The notes: generated by a model from the letters alone, not told the origin. Counted from the stretch's first letter, positions 32,307-42,045 are shown. The stretch: 64,000 nucleotides of DNA from Alkalihalobacillus sp. CinArs1 (GCF_947387515.1 NZ_CANDOB010000001.1:868001-932000), one strand, 5' to 3'. Made by a program: numbers and translations.

Positions 32307-33626
32307 TTAAAAGATCATGACCGCAATCCATCCGAATAGGATAAGCGGAATATTGTAGTGTAGAAACGTTGGAACGACCGTGTCCCAGATGTGATTGTGC
32401 TGACCATCCGCATTTAGTCCGGATGTTGGTCCGAGCGTACTATCTGATGCTGGCGATCCAGCGTCTCCTAGCGCTGCTGCTGTTCCTACGAGTGCGATGG
32501 TTGCCATCGGACTGAATCCTAGTTCCATGGCGAGCGGCACATAGATCGCAGCGATGATTGGAATCGTTGAGAATGATGAGCCGATTCCCATCGTGATGAA
32601 CAATCCGACGATCAGCATCAATAGCGCAGCAAGAGCTTTGTTATCACCGATAACGCCAGACACCTGCGTGACGAGCTGGTCCACTTCGCCTGTTTGTCTT
32701 AGTACTTCAGCAAATCCATTCGCAGCTAGCATCACAAATCCGATGAATGCCATCATCTTCATTCCGTCTGTTAACACTTCTTCTGATTCGTTCAAACGGA
32801 TGCTTCCTGTCACATATAAGACGATGATACCTGCGAGCGCACCGAGGATCATCGACTCAGTCGGAAGTTGAACTGCTAGTGTGACAACAACCGAGAGTAG
32901 AGCGAACGTAATGGAGCGTTTTGAATACGTACGTTTCTTCTGTGGTTCTTGCGAGATCGATAGCTGCTTATACGTTCTAGACTTGCGATACGTAATAAAC
33001 ACAGCGATGAATAGTCCCACTACAAGCCCAGCAGTCGGTAGCAGCATAGCGGTTGGAATAGAAGAGAGTTCGATGTCCATGCCACTATCAGCCATATTAG
33101 ACTGTAGGATTCCGTGGAAGATCTTCCCGAATCCAGCTGGTAGTAAAATATAAGGCGCAGTCAACCCGAACGTAAGAACAGAGGCTACAGCTCTTCGGTC
33201 AACGCCTAGTTCATTCAGCACCTGTAAAATCGGTGGAATTAAAATTGGAATAAATGCAATATGCACGGGTACAAGGTTTTGAGAGAAACAAGAAATCAAT
33301 AAGATAATGAACAAGATAAGTACTTTTGCAAGTCCCTTCCTTCGATCTCCACCTTGTCGGTTGACGACTTTCAAAGCCTTCTCAACCATGAGTTCCGGTA
33401 ATCCCGTTCTCGATAATCCTACTGCAAAGCTCCCTAGTAATGCATAGCTCAAGGCAACTGTTGCTCCTCCCCCGAGTCCAGAGGTGAATGCGGCAACCGT
33501 GTCATCGAGTGACATACCGCCTAACAGGCCACCTACGATTGCACCGATAACGAGAGCGACAACAACATGTATACGAAAAAGGCTAAGCCCTAGCATGATG
33601 AGTACGGCTATAATAACAGCGTTCAT
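32307..33626 (-). CDS. yuiF: Na+/H+ antiporter family (YuiF-like) transporter
   Basis: 439 aa, 11-12 helices, ion-transporter superfamily related to NhaC. Features: repeated Gly-rich helix breaks ([42 protein letters not shown] is seen as [19 protein letters not shown]) and the C-terminal [23 protein letters not shown] substrate/ion loop. Members carry out Na+/H+ exchange or amino-acid/proton exchange; I cannot tell which. Start ATG 33626; the upstream ribosome site is weak (AAAGGTTG). Confidence 0.88.
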   Translation of the reverse strand: MNAVIIAVLIMLGLSLFRIHVVVALVIGAIVGGLLGGMSLDDTVAAFTSGLGGGATVALSYALLGSFAVGLSRTGLPELMVEKALKVVNRQGGDRRKGLAKVLILFIILLISCFSQNLVPVHIAFIPILIPPILQVLNELGVDRRAVASVLTFGLTAPYILLPAGFGKIFHGILQSNMADSGMDIELSSIPTAMLLPTAGLVVGLFIAVFITYRKSRTYKQLSISQEPQKKRTYSKRSITFALLSVVVTLAVQLPTESMILGALAGIIVLYVTGSIRLNESEEVLTDGMKMMAFIGFVMLAANGFAEVLRQTGEVDQLVTQVSGVIGDNKALAALLMLIVGLFITMGIGSSFSTIPIIAAIYVPLAMELGFSPMATIALVGTAAALGDAGSPASDSTLGPTSGLNADGQHNHIWDTVVPTFLHYNIPLILFGWIAVMIF

Positions 33627-33707
33627 TGATGTAACAACCTTTCATAACTTTTACTTTAGTTTGGTAAATCACTAATAAGTTAACACGAAAGAGGATGTGT
33701 GTCAAAC

Positions 33708-34085
33708 TCAATTTACTTGCTCGATAAGTAAGTAGGGCAACAAGGATTGTTGATCAACTTTTTCAACTGAGCGTGCCTCGGAATGTGGTATAATAGACTG
33801 ACAATTTTCAATGTGAGCGATGATGTTACAAACATCGATGTCCCAATGGAAAGGCATATAGGGAGTAAGGTAATCCTTAGCAGATTGCATCATCAACCTT
33901 GTTCCTTTACTATTTCCATAGCTATCGTGGTAATGAGCTACTGATAGGTGCAATAAGCCTTTCACGAACGTGTTCGATCGATCTGTTAACCAGATTTCTT
34001 CTAAGAGATCGTGACATACATAAAACTCTTGTTCATTGAACGCCACAAGAAAATCATAAAACTCTTGGGGATACGGGTACTTCAC
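33708..34085 (-). CDS. DUF309 family protein
   Basis: 125 aa, all-alpha. The signature at the start, EFYDFLVAFNEQEFYVCHDLLEEIWL, and FVKGLLHLSVAHYH match DUF309, a small helical family of unknown role with a His/Glu patch that could bind metal. GTG 34085, with GGGGGTGA upstream. Divergent from yuiD. Confidence 0.82.
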   Translation of the reverse strand: MKYPYPQEFYDFLVAFNEQEFYVCHDLLEEIWLTDRSNTFVKGLLHLSVAHYHDSYGNSKGTRLMMQSAKDYLTPYMPFHWDIDVCNIIAHIENCQSIIPHSEARSVEKVDQQSLLPYLLIEQVN

Positions 34086-34170
34086 CTTGAGGTCACCCCC
34101 TTACATGTGATTGAGTTGAAATGACTTCGGGTAAATCATACGTAAGATGAGAAAGGAAGATGTTTCACCA

Positions 34171-34656
34171 ATGGAGATCTTATTTAATTTCCCACTTTGG
34201 GCAGCACTATTCGGTGTTTTTTTCGCTCAGTTCTTAAAAGTACCGATCTATTTTATTGCAACAAAACAAATCGATTGGTCGTTGATGAATTCAACGGGAG
34301 GCATGCCAAGCTCTCACTCGGCGGCAACAACAGCTCTCGCTACAGGTGTAGCATTTGAAACCGGACTTGATTCTCCAGTGTTTGCCGTCGCTGCGATGTT
34401 TAGTATCATCGTGATGTTCGACTCGACTGGTGTTAGAAGACAAACCGGAGAGCAAGCGATCGTGCTCAATCAGCTCGTACTCGATTTCAACAAATTCATT
34501 GAAGAAGCCAAAAGCTGGCCTCAGAAACAAGAGGGCGAGAAAGTAGAAGAACTGAAAGAGCTTCTTGGTCATAAACCGATCGAAGTATTGGTCGGCGGAC
34601 TTCTAGGTATCGTCGCAACAATCATTCTTTATTTCTTATTCAAAATCGGCTCATAA
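34171..34656 (+). CDS. yuiD: divergent PAP2 (DUF212) family membrane protein YuiD
   Basis: 161 aa, four hydrophobic segments. STGGMPSSHSAATTALATG is the family hallmark and corresponds to one of the phosphatase signature motifs of PAP2; FDSTGVRRQTGEQA is also conserved. Possibly a membrane lipid phosphatase; unproven. The start MEILFNFPLWAALFG fits the B. subtilis protein, so ATG 34171 is chosen over 34147. Confidence 0.87.
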   Translation: MEILFNFPLWAALFGVFFAQFLKVPIYFIATKQIDWSLMNSTGGMPSSHSAATTALATGVAFETGLDSPVFAVAAMFSIIVMFDSTGVRRQTGEQAIVLNQLVLDFNKFIEEAKSWPQKQEGEKVEELKELLGHKPIEVLVGGLLGIVATIILYFLFKIGS

Positions 34657-34665
34657 GGAGGACCT

Positions 34666-35466
34666 ATGCGAATCGTTTCAATATGCCCAAGCAATACAGA
34701 ACTCTGTGCGTACCTTGACTTAACTTCTCAACTTGTTGGTGTTGATGACTTCTCGGATTGGCCAGAATCGATTCAAGAACTTCCTAGGCTTGGTCCTGAC
34801 CTTTCGATCGATATGGAAAAAGTTCAAGCGTTAGAGCCAGATCTCATTCTCGCTTCCTTAAGCGTACCGGGAATGGAGAAAAATATTGAAGCGCTCGAAG
34901 CGTTAAACTTGAATTACACTGTCCTGAACCCCAACTCGTTAGACGATATATGCAACGATCTCGTAACGCTCGGAGAATTAACGAATAAACGAGAAGAGGC
35001 AGTTGCATTGACAGATCGCATACAGCACATGATCGAAGAATATAAAGAAATCAGTGCCTCGATCGAACATAAGCCAGAAATCTACTGGGAATGGTGGCCA
35101 AAACCGATCTTCACGCCTGGGAAAACCAACTGGCTGACTGAAATCAGCGAACTAGCTGGTGCAAGAAACATTTTCAGAGACGTAGAGCTCGCATCCGTAC
35201 AAACGGATTGGGAAGATGTACTTCGTCGGAAGCCAGACCACATCTGTCTCGCCTGGGTAGGCGTACACCAGAAGAAGGTCAACCCAGTCGTAGTCAAAAA
35301 GCGGGAAGGTTGGGATGAGCTCGGTGAAACGCCGATCCACATCCTTGAAGAGTGGCTTTATTGTCGGCCATCACCACGGTTACTTACAGGGTTAGTAAAA
35401 CTTGCCTCCATTCTACATCCTGATCACTATCCTGCTTACGACGGAAAAGACCCATTCCTTTCATAG
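34666..35466 (+). CDS. BtuF-like cobalamin-binding protein without signal peptide
   Basis: 266 aa, two-lobed helical-backbone binding protein of the cobalamin/iron-siderophore type: RIVSICPSNTELCAYLD at the start, DLSIDMEKVQALEPDLILAS, then WEWWPKPIFTPGKTNWLTEI and the second lobe. It has no signal peptide or lipobox, so it should stay in the cytoplasm, unlike BtuF. Start ATG 34666, with AAGGAGG. Ten nt after yuiD on the same strand, so co-transcribed. Its ligand may be a corrinoid; its cellular role is unclear. Confidence 0.8.
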   Translation: MRIVSICPSNTELCAYLDLTSQLVGVDDFSDWPESIQELPRLGPDLSIDMEKVQALEPDLILASLSVPGMEKNIEALEALNLNYTVLNPNSLDDICNDLVTLGELTNKREEAVALTDRIQHMIEEYKEISASIEHKPEIYWEWWPKPIFTPGKTNWLTEISELAGARNIFRDVELASVQTDWEDVLRRKPDHICLAWVGVHQKKVNPVVVKKREGWDELGETPIHILEEWLYCRPSPRLLTGLVKLASILHPDHYPAYDGKDPFLS

Positions 35467-35474
35467 ATAGCACA

Positions 35475-35502
35475 AACGACGGAGATCATGATCTCCGTCG
35501 TT
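35475..35502. terminator. bidirectional terminator
   Basis: Perfect 12-bp stem (AACGACGGAGAT and its complement) with a CATG loop, between converging genes. Confidence 0.88.
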
Positions 35503-35503
35503 T

Positions 35504-36109
35504 TTAATCACTTGTTTTATTCAATAACTGTTGTCTGAATACCTGCATCGATTCATCTTCATTCAAAGACTGCAGCACTTCTTCTGTTAGTGAACCGTCC
35601 CCTTTTTTGATAACATACACTTCGATCGTCTTCTTGCCCCACTCATCGTATACATCCTGAACGGTATCGTAATAAAGGTCGATTCGGTTTCCTGTTATCG
35701 CACTTCCCGTATCTGCCACAACACCATATCCATAGCCTGGTATGAACAAGATCGTTCCGATTGGAAATGTATCTGGGTCTGCTGCGATCGTGGAGTAGAG
35801 ATCTCTCGTCACTTTAACACCAGAATACGTAATCCCGTATGCAGGATGATCTGGTTTCTTTCCGGTAGATTCTACACCTGCTGTATATCCAGTTGCTGTT
35901 ACGGTATGAACAGGAAACTGTGACCAATCTTGTGAATTATCAAGCGTTTGCGGCTTTTCTTCTGTTGTAAGTACTTTTTGATCCGGAAAGAACCAGTTGG
36001 TCAAATCGTTCAACGGTACCCCGGAAAGTAGTAAATATGTTGAAATAAGGGCTGCTAAAACTAGACTTGTGAAAAACAAGCCCTTTGTCATCACGATCAA
36101 AACTCGCAC
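35504..36109 (-). CDS. yuiC: 3D-domain protein YuiC
   Basis: 201 aa, one N-terminal membrane helix ([16 protein letters not shown]) and a C-terminal 3D domain with its three aspartates in [20 protein letters not shown], plus TATGYTAG at the domain start. Related stationary-phase-survival/MltA-like domains act as lytic transglycosylases on peptidoglycan. GTG 36109 follows GGAG by 8 nt; the ATG at 36127 overlaps that site. Order yuiD-yuiC-yuiB-yuiA matches B. subtilis apart from the inserted gene. Confidence 0.88.
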   Translation of the reverse strand: MRVLIVMTKGLFFTSLVLAALISTYLLLSGVPLNDLTNWFFPDQKVLTTEEKPQTLDNSQDWSQFPVHTVTATGYTAGVESTGKKPDHPAYGITYSGVKVTRDLYSTIAADPDTFPIGTILFIPGYGYGVVADTGSAITGNRIDLYYDTVQDVYDEWGKKTIEVYVIKKGDGSLTEEVLQSLNEDESMQVFRQQLLNKTSD

Positions 36110-36175
36110 TTGCTTCACTCCTCTCATGGTCTATTCATGTCCAGAGAAAAGCAAAGCTATTCAGAAACCCACACG

Positions 36176-36210
36176 AAAAAAAGCTTCTGCCAGTGGCTGG
36201 CGAAGCTTTT
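36176..36210 (-). terminator. terminator after yuiB
   Basis: Long hairpin AAAAGCTTC-GCCAG/CTGGC-AGAAGCTTTT with U-tract on the minus strand. Confidence 0.8.
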
Positions 36211-36528
36211 CTAGAACATTTGATATCCTCTGACACGAAGCATACGAATTGCGATACCCGCAAAAATCGCTCCAACTAAGCCAGAAAGTAATATAACTGT
36301 ATCTGCACTCCCTAAAGATATCAAGTCAGATCCAAGCGCTCGCAATGAGGTGCCTGGTTGAGAAAAATAATTAAAAAACGGAACATTATCAACGATCATG
36401 ATTACGATAATCGGATATGCGACTGCCATGATCCACGTTGAACGCAACAGCATATTGAGCAAGAATCCGATTCCAAAAAACAATACGATAAAGAGCAGCA
36501 TCGAGATGATTAGCTGTGGAATTGCCAT
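36211..36528 (-). CDS. yuiB: YuiB family membrane protein
   Basis: 105 aa, three hydrophobic segments (about 5-27, 30-47, 78-96), function unknown. FFGIGFLLNMLLRSTWIMAVAYP is typical of the family as I remember it. ATG 36528 has GGAGGTG 7 nt upstream. Confidence 0.85.
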   Translation of the reverse strand: MAIPQLIISMLLFIVLFFGIGFLLNMLLRSTWIMAVAYPIIVIMIVDNVPFFNYFSQPGTSLRALGSDLISLGSADTVILLSGLVGAIFAGIAIRMLRVRGYQMF

Positions 36529-36603
36529 CCTTTCACCTCCATTTAATCAATGTTAGTTTACTGGATTGCGCCCTTTTAGTCAATGAACACAGCGTGAACA
36601 AAA

Positions 36604-36630
36604 AAACTAAGCGCGATTGGCGCTTAGTTT
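36604..36630 (-). terminator. terminator overlapping the yuiA stop
   Basis: AAACTAAGCG/CGCTTAGTTT stem; the right arm contains the stop codon of yuiA. Confidence 0.75.
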
Positions 36631-36764
36631 GTTGGATTTTGCTTTGCTCCACTACCTCCACAGTTATCGCACGTTTCCGATCCTCCAAGAAGTAGTTGAA
36701 AATACCCCTTCCCCTGGCAGTAAGGACAATCTGTTGCCTTTACTTTTCTTTGCTGTCTTCTCAA
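36624..36764 (-). CDS. yuiA: YuiA small zinc-finger-like protein
   Basis: 46 aa with two DnaJ-type half fingers, CPYCQGKG (about 14-21) and CDNCGGSG (about 33-40), which should hold one zinc. Function unknown. Start TTG 36764, 8-9 nt after AAAGGAG; the frame further upstream is rejected for composition. Confidence 0.82.
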   Translation of the reverse strand: MRRQQRKVKATDCPYCQGKGYFQLLLGGSETCDNCGGSGAKQNPTN

Positions 36765-36849
36765 ATCAACCACTCCTTTTCTTAATTTTCTGATAATATA
36801 ACAAGAATGATTGAAAAAGAAAAACCTCAAATATGACCAAATACGTCCA

Positions 36850-36863
36850 TGTAAGCGAATACA
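36850..36863. promoter_or_regulatory. cre-like site upstream of yuiA
   Basis: TGTAAGCGAATACA, one mismatch to TGTAANCGNTNACA, 86 bp upstream of yuiA. Motif match only. Confidence 0.3.
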
Positions 36864-36904
36864 ACCTTTATTATCAGAATATTCCGTCTGTAATCTAACA
36901 GTTT

Positions 36905-37375
36905 TTACGGATTATGAAATAACTTATAAGTGGTGTAGCCAAACTGATTTCCTGGGTTCATTTCAGTTTTGAATTCGTCCTTGTCGCCTAAGAAATATGG
37001 AATCATTGAAGATGTATCTGGGTCTCGAAGAAGCTCATCTTTCGTAAGAAAGCACGCTTTTTCGATCTCTCCCTCTTCTGCTTTCAAGTCTCCTCCAGAT
37101 TTTTTCATATAAAACACGACTAAGTTGTCGCTTATTGCGTTTTTGATGACGCCAGTCCTGATTCCTGCAATCCTAACCGGTTCAGCCACGATCCCGGTTT
37201 CTTCATGAATTTCGCGAATCGCCGCTTCATCGACCGTCTCGCCTTCATCAACAAACCCAGCTGGAAACGACCACTTTCCTTTTAGACCACCATATTTCTT
37301 TTTCACAACTAAATATTTTCCATTCTCTTCAACGATGCCCGCGGCACCTAACCAGACGTTTCCTCTCTTAGTCAA
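36905..37375 (-). CDS. NUDIX hydrolase
   Basis: 156 aa, with a full Nudix box: G-F-V-D-E-G-E, seven residues, then REIHEETGI (pattern GX5EX7REUXEEXGU) at about 40-62. It hydrolyses a nucleoside diphosphate linked to another group; substrate unknown. TTG 37375 with GGGGG about 9 nt upstream. Two aromatic-rich C-terminal segments (NQFGYTTYKLFHNP) are not part of the core fold. Confidence 0.9.
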   Translation of the reverse strand: MTKRGNVWLGAAGIVEENGKYLVVKKKYGGLKGKWSFPAGFVDEGETVDEAAIREIHEETGIVAEPVRIAGIRTGVIKNAISDNLVVFYMKKSGGDLKAEEGEIEKACFLTKDELLRDPDTSSMIPYFLGDKDEFKTEMNPGNQFGYTTYKLFHNP

Positions 37376-37503
37376 GCAATCATTCCCCCCGGTATATTCT
37401 CAACAGTGCGTTCATAAGCTTTACTATAGCCCCTATCCTTATTATAGAAAAGCAAGGCTTAAATCTAAGCCTTTGCTTTTCCTTATGTACGCTTAAAAAA
37501 GAA

Positions 37504-37526
37504 GGCAAAGACATCGCGTCTTTGCC
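37504..37526 (-). terminator. terminator after yumB
   Basis: GGCAAAGAC/GTCTTTGCC hairpin with six A's on the left, a U-tract on the minus strand. Confidence 0.85.
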
Positions 37527-37545
37527 CTCTTAGCTCATTCATTTT

Positions 37546-38748
37546 TTAGAATAACTTAAGTTTACCTTTTTTCCATACAAGCCCTGGTCCGCCAAGCATG
37601 AATAGGTAACGGTTATCGATTACCTTTTTCATAGCGGAAGCCGTTGAACCGTATAGCTTCTTGTTACCAACTTTACCGATCGCTTCGCCTTTACCAAGAG
37701 AAGCAACTGTACCTTTGATATCAGGTACAAATCCTTCTGTTTCTTTCCCTCTTACAAGGTTAAGGATGTTCTTGGATACTGCACCAGCAGCTTGAATCGC
37801 AATCTGAGCAGTTGGTGGGAATGGGCGGTCGATTTCTTCGTTGATAATAAGTGCACAGTCACCAACAACAAATACGTTATCGTAGTCTGGCGTACGCTGA
37901 TCTTTACGAACAGGTACACGGCCACGGTTTGTTTCGAAACCAGAATCCGCTACGATGGAGTTACCTTGAACACCACCTGTCCATACGACAGTTGCTGCTT
38001 TCACTTCTTCATCTTCACCAAGAATAACGCCGTCTTCCATCACTTCTTTGATCATTGTGTTCGTACGGAACTCAACGCCTTTACGCTCAAGAAGGTTCAT
38101 GGCGTATTCTACTAGTTCTTCATCGAAGCCAGGAAGTACTGTTGGAGAAGCTTCAACGTTAATGATTCTTACACGATCGCGGTCGATATCGAACTCTTTA
38201 CAAAGTTCAGGAACGCGCTCTGCTAGTTCACCAACGAATTCGATTCCAGTAAATCCAGCTCCGCCGACGATGATCGTTAGAAGGTCGTCACGACGTTCAG
38301 GTTCATTGTTGTAGCTAGCGAATTGATATTCGATGTGCTCACGGATCTTACGAACGGAGTTAACGCTACGGATGCTAAACGCATTTTCTTTCAAGCCTTT
38401 GATACCGAATGTTGCTGGTTCAAATCCAAGAGAAAGGACGAGGTAGTCGTATTCAAGCTCGCCGTTTTCGAGAATAACGCGCTTCTCATCTGGCTTAACT
38501 TCTACAACAGTGTCTTGTACAAATTTGATTTTGTTTGTATCGATCACATCTTCGATCATGATACGTGTTTTGTCATGATGCATTGTTCCCGCTGCTGGTT
38601 CATGAAGCCATGTTGTTTGGTAGTGATAGTCATGCTTGTTTACAAGCGTAACTTCCACTTCATTGGTTCCCATTTCCTTTTGAAGGCGAACCGCTGTCAT
38701 CATTCCACCGTAACCTGCACCTAGGATTGCGATTTTTGGCCTACTCAC
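37546..38748 (-). CDS. yumB: type II NADH dehydrogenase-like protein YumB
   Basis: Flavoprotein passing electrons from NAD(P)H to quinone at the membrane surface, about 400 aa. FAD site [21 protein letters not shown] site [21 protein letters not shown]-terminal FAD loop VFVVGDCAL and the amphipathic tail [15 protein letters not shown]. By alignment in memory with B. subtilis YumB the start is GTG 38748 (reads MSRPKI); GTG 38757 and 38763 are possible. It is divergent from yumC, as in B. subtilis. Confidence 0.92.
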   Translation of the reverse strand: MSRPKIAILGAGYGGMMTAVRLQKEMGTNEVEVTLVNKHDYHYQTTWLHEPAAGTMHHDKTRIMIEDVIDTNKIKFVQDTVVEVKPDEKRVILENGELEYDYLVLSLGFEPATFGIKGLKENAFSIRSVNSVRKIREHIEYQFASYNNEPERRDDLLTIIVGGAGFTGIEFVGELAERVPELCKEFDIDRDRVRIINVEASPTVLPGFDEELVEYAMNLLERKGVEFRTNTMIKEVMEDGVILGEDEEVKAATVVWTGGVQGNSIVADSGFETNRGRVPVRKDQRTPDYDNVFVVGDCALIINEEIDRPFPPTAQIAIQAAGAVSKNILNLVRGKETEGFVPDIKGTVASLGKGEAIGKVGNKKLYGSTASAMKKVIDNRYLFMLGGPGLVWKKGKLKLF

Positions 38749-38763
38749 TTGTATCACATCCAC

Positions 38764-39118
38764 CTTTTTACCGAAATTTTTTGGACATTACAGATTGGAT
38801 TCCTGTTCTGACCATTCGTGAAACGTCAATAAACGTTATGATTATGGATATTATCCCTCAATGTTCAAATTTTAATAGAAAAGAATCAGAGAGATTGTTA
38901 AAGATTTCACGTTCTAGATCGAAAAAAATGCTATTCTAGCACGCATATTGTCATAAATACTTCAATTCTGACGCTCAATTTTAATCATATTCTTTTTTAT
39001 TTTGTTTTTCAACCCTTATAATAAAACTTCTAGGTGTGTTTTCATGATTGGGGTTTAGTTCCGTTTTTATTACGATTATAATAATGAAAGGTTCATTAAT
39101 TTATGAGGGGGACTGACA
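38764..39118. promoter_or_regulatory. divergent yumB/yumC intergenic region
   Basis: 355 bp without a gene. A TATAAT at 39077-39082 lies about 36 bp before yumC, with only a weak -35 (TTTAGT) 17 nt upstream of it. No riboswitch-like structure was noticed. Confidence 0.4.
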
Positions 39119-40126
39119 ATGACTGACCAACAAAAGGTTTATGATATTACCATAATTGGTGGCGGTCCAGTTGGACTATTCACTGCCTTTTACGGTGGAA
39201 TGCGTCAGCTAGACGTTAAGATAATAGAAAGTATGCCTCAGCTTGGAGGGCAGCTATCGGCTCTCTATCCTGAAAAATATATATACGATGTCGCTGGCTT
39301 TCCGAAAGTGTTGGCTCAAGATCTCGTTGATAACTTGATCGAACAAGCTGACCAATTCAATCCAGATGTTGTGCTTGAGGAATCTGTTGAAGAAGTGAAA
39401 CAGATGGAAGATGGTACACTCTACCTTCGCTCGAATACTGGAGCAGAGCACTACACGCGTGCCGCTATCATTACAGCAGGCGTAGGTGCGTTCCAACCTC
39501 GCCGCCTGAAGGTTGAAGGCGCAGATCAATATGAAGGAAAAAACCTTCACTACTTCGTGAACGACTTAACGAAATTTGCTGGCCAAAAAGTGCTAGTGGC
39601 AGGCGGCGGAGATTCAGCAGTCGACTGGGCGAACATGCTCGAGCCGATTGCAGAAGAAGTGACGCTCATACACCGTCGAGACAAGTTTAGAGCACATGAG
39701 CATAGTGTCGAACAGTTGATGAACTCTTCTGTTAACATTCAAACGCCATACAACATCAGCGAATTTATCGGTGATGGCGAGCGTATCAATCAAGTTGTTC
39801 TGAAACATGCTAAAGAAGACGAAGCGATCACAAAAGACGTTGATGCTGTCATCGTGAACTATGGTTTCATCTCTTCTCTTGGCCCTATTAAGGAATGGGG
39901 ACTCGATATCGAGAAGAACTCCATCGTTGTAAACTCTAAGATGGAAACGAACATCCCAGGAATTTACGCCGCTGGTGACGTCGCTACATACGAAGGTAAG
40001 GTAAAACTTATCGCTTCTGGATTTGGCGAAGCACCTACAGCTGTAAATAACGCAAAATCGTATATGGATCCGGATGCCAAAGTACAGCCGATGCACAGTA
40101 CGAGCTTGTTCGATAAGAAAAAATAA
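39119..40126 (+). CDS. yumC: ferredoxin/flavodoxin-NADP+ reductase 2
   Basis: Thioredoxin-reductase-like ferredoxin-NADP reductase, 335 aa. FAD site [20 protein letters not shown], no CxxC redox pair (so not a thioredoxin reductase), NADP site [17 protein letters not shown] with [10 protein letters not shown], and [32 protein letters not shown]. It returns electrons to ferredoxin or flavodoxin. ATG 39119 follows GAGGGGG. Confidence 0.96.
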   Translation: MTDQQKVYDITIIGGGPVGLFTAFYGGMRQLDVKIIESMPQLGGQLSALYPEKYIYDVAGFPKVLAQDLVDNLIEQADQFNPDVVLEESVEEVKQMEDGTLYLRSNTGAEHYTRAAIITAGVGAFQPRRLKVEGADQYEGKNLHYFVNDLTKFAGQKVLVAGGGDSAVDWANMLEPIAEEVTLIHRRDKFRAHEHSVEQLMNSSVNIQTPYNISEFIGDGERINQVVLKHAKEDEAITKDVDAVIVNYGFISSLGPIKEWGLDIEKNSIVVNSKMETNIPGIYAAGDVATYEGKVKLIASGFGEAPTAVNNAKSYMDPDAKVQPMHSTSLFDKKK

Positions 40127-40139
40127 AGGAGGCATCTTG

Positions 40140-40268
40140 ATGGTCAAACTACTCTTTATCATCGTAATGGCCGCAGGTCTCGGCTACTCCTTGTTCCAAA
40201 GCTTGAAACATACACCTAAACCAGACTGGAAATCTGTTCGACACCACCTTTTCCACTCTTCTCATTAA
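40140..40268 (+). CDS. hypothetical 42-aa membrane peptide
   Basis: Start ATG 40140 with AAAGGAGG 8 nt upstream, 13 nt after yumC. One membrane helix (LLFIIVMAAGLGYSLF) followed by a basic, histidine-rich tail (KHTPKPDWKSVRHHLFHSSH, in part). Not recognised; the strong ribosome site and following terminator support it. Confidence 0.65.
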   Translation: MVKLLFIIVMAAGLGYSLFQSLKHTPKPDWKSVRHHLFHSSH

Positions 40269-40276
40269 ACATACGA

Positions 40277-40302
40277 AAACCCCGTGCGATGGCACGGGGT
40301 TT
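40277..40302. terminator. bidirectional terminator
   Basis: AAACCCCGTGC/GCACGGGGTTT with a 4-nt loop, between converging genes. Confidence 0.85.
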
Positions 40303-40318
40303 CAATATGTATAATGTT

Positions 40319-40516
40319 TTACCAGCCAAGCCCTACTTTTGTTGATAAGAGTGATTCACCTGACTCATGATGTAACGATATTTCATAACGACCAGGTCGG
40401 TTCGAATAATCTAACGTGCGTCTCTTAAACTCCACATTTGCACGATAGCGAATATCGATACTTTGTGTTTCTAAATGACCTGAATTCTCCTCACGTATCT
40501 TTAACAAGAACAACAT
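40319..40516 (-). CDS. hypothetical 65-aa protein
   Basis: ATG 40516 with GGGGGG 4-9 nt upstream. A charged peptide of mostly beta-strand character (RYRANVEFKRRTLDYSN, GRYEISLHHESGESLL). No match that I recognise. Gene boundaries fit between a terminator and the repeat region. Confidence 0.5.
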   Translation of the reverse strand: MLFLLKIREENSGHLETQSIDIRYRANVEFKRRTLDYSNRPGRYEISLHHESGESLLSTKVGLGW

Positions 40517-40738
40517 GATCCCCCCAAATTCATTACATAATACATTAAGTTTATCATCCTGAGAGATAGGGAGATATGCGTAAAAGTTTACATAGTGCCC
40601 AGGATTTACCTTTTGTCGTGGCTGTTTGTTCGTTGAACGTGGTTGGAAGAGTTTTGTAGGAGTTGCTTTTGTAATTGAAAGCGCAGCGAGTGGGTTTTAC
40701 GCGATTTCAGGTTGGATTGAAGGCCTTAGTGAGGGTGA

Positions 40739-40851
40739 TATCCGCGATTTTAATGGGATATCCGCGAAATTTAGATTTTATCCGCGAAACTGGACCGGAT
40801 ATCCGCGAAATATGAAATATTTCCGCGGAAATGAGATTTTATCCGCGAAAC
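40739..40851. repeat. TATCCGCGAAA array, period 20 bp (6 units)
   Basis: TCCGCG occurs at 40741, 40761, 40781, 40802, 40822 and 40842, so unit starts are 20, 20, 21, 20 and 20 bp apart. Most units read (A/T)TATCCGCGAAA followed by 9-10 variable AT-rich bases. An 80-codon plus-strand reading frame across the array is judged accidental. Confidence 0.85.
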
Positions 40852-40890
40852 AGAATTTTCTGCTGTGACTGCTGGGGTACGATTCACTGT

Positions 40891-40980
40891 TTATTGTCCA
40901 CTTTTCCTTTTTATTAGCTAAAATCATAATTTATTGTCCAAAAATCAATTTTATTAGCCAAACCAACTCGCAATAATAGA
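40891..40980. repeat. TTATTGTCCA/TTATTAGCCA array, period 20 bp (4-5 units)
   Basis: TTATTGTCCA at 40891 and 40931 alternates with TTATTAGCTA/TTATTAGCCA at 40911 and 40951; a degenerate unit (AATAATAGACC) follows at about 40972. Exact 20-bp phase, continuing the phase of the neighbouring arrays. Confidence 0.75.
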
Positions 40981-40994
40981 CCACCCACCCCATA

Positions 40995-41104
40995 TATCAG
41001 CGCAATTTGAATTTTATCAGCGATATTCCCTCTTTTATCAGCGCAAATCCAACTATATCAGCGAAACCCCTACTTTTATCAGCGATTCCGCAATTATATC
41101 AGCG
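40995..41104. repeat. TATCAGCG array, period 20-21 bp (6 units)
   Basis: TATCAGCG(A/C) starts at 40995, 41015, 41036, 41056, 41077 and 41097: intervals 20, 21, 20, 21, 20. The spacer bases differ from unit to unit, so only the motif and its phase are conserved. Confidence 0.85.
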
Positions 41105-41219
41105 AACCAAAACGCACCTCCTCCTTCCCACCCTATACCACCACCCCAGCACAATCTTATGATTACACCTCCCTACCAACGGGAAAGAGCCTATTAAGTT
41201 TATATGGGGAGGAACTATT

Positions 41220-42041
41220 ATGAAGAGATTAGAAAATAAAACCGCTGTCGTAACAGGCGGCGCTACTGGAATTGGGAAAGCAACGGTAGAGCTTTTTGCC
41301 AAAGAAGGGGCAACAGTCCTGTTGGCAGATGTGAATACGGAAGAAATGGAAAAAACGGCAAAAGAAATAAATAGCGAAGGGACACAAGTCAGAACCTATC
41401 AAGTCGATGTTTCTGACGAAGATAGCGTCTCAGCTTTTGCAAATAAAGTGAAAGAAGAATTTGGTGCGATCGACGTGCTCTTCAATAACGCTGGTGTGGA
41501 TCAGGAAGGTGGCAAGGTACACGAATACCCAACTGAATTGTTCGACCGTATTATATCGGTGGATTTACGCGGTACGTTCCTAACAAGTAAATACTTAATT
41601 CCACTCATGCTCGATAAAGGCGGATCGATCATCAATACGTCTTCTATGTCAGGACGAGCAGCTGACCTCGATCGCTCTGGATACAATGCGGCAAAAGGCG
41701 GCATTACGAACTTCACAAAAGCAATGGCGATCGATTATGCGAGAGAGGGCATACGAGTCAACTCAATCTCACCTGGTACGATTGAAACCCCGCTCATCGA
41801 TAAATTAGCTGGAACAAAGGAAGAAGAAATGGGTCAGAAATTCAGAGAAGCTAACAAATGGGTAACGCCTATGGGAAGATTGGGACGTCCTGAGGAAATG
41901 GCAAAGGTAGCTCTCTTCCTGGCTTCTGACGATAGCTCTTACGTTACTGGAGAAGACATCGCAGCTGATGGTGGCATCATGGCCTACACGTGGCCTGGTA
42001 AGATGCTGATCGATAATGAATGGAAAGAAGGAACCGAATAA
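41220..42041 (+). CDS. SDR family oxidoreductase
   Basis: Short-chain dehydrogenase/reductase, 273 aa, classical type: TGGATGIGKA (nucleotide loop, TGxxxGxG), NNAG in LFNNAGVD, catalytic Ser in INTSSMSGRAA, Y-x-x-x-K in SGYNAAKGG and SPGTIETPL. Asp in LLADVNTEE suggests NAD preference. Substrate unknown; it faces the sugar cluster from the other strand. GGGGAGG 8 nt before ATG 41220. Confidence 0.9.
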   Translation: MKRLENKTAVVTGGATGIGKATVELFAKEGATVLLADVNTEEMEKTAKEINSEGTQVRTYQVDVSDEDSVSAFANKVKEEFGAIDVLFNNAGVDQEGGKVHEYPTELFDRIISVDLRGTFLTSKYLIPLMLDKGGSIINTSSMSGRAADLDRSGYNAAKGGITNFTKAMAIDYAREGIRVNSISPGTIETPLIDKLAGTKEEEMGQKFREANKWVTPMGRLGRPEEMAKVALFLASDDSSYVTGEDIAADGGIMAYTWPGKMLIDNEWKEGTE

Positions 42042-42045
42042 CAAT

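Noticed and set aside
40626-40868. 80-codon plus-strand reading frame
   Set aside because: It runs through the 20-bp repeat array, lacks a ribosome site and has a composition set by the repeats.
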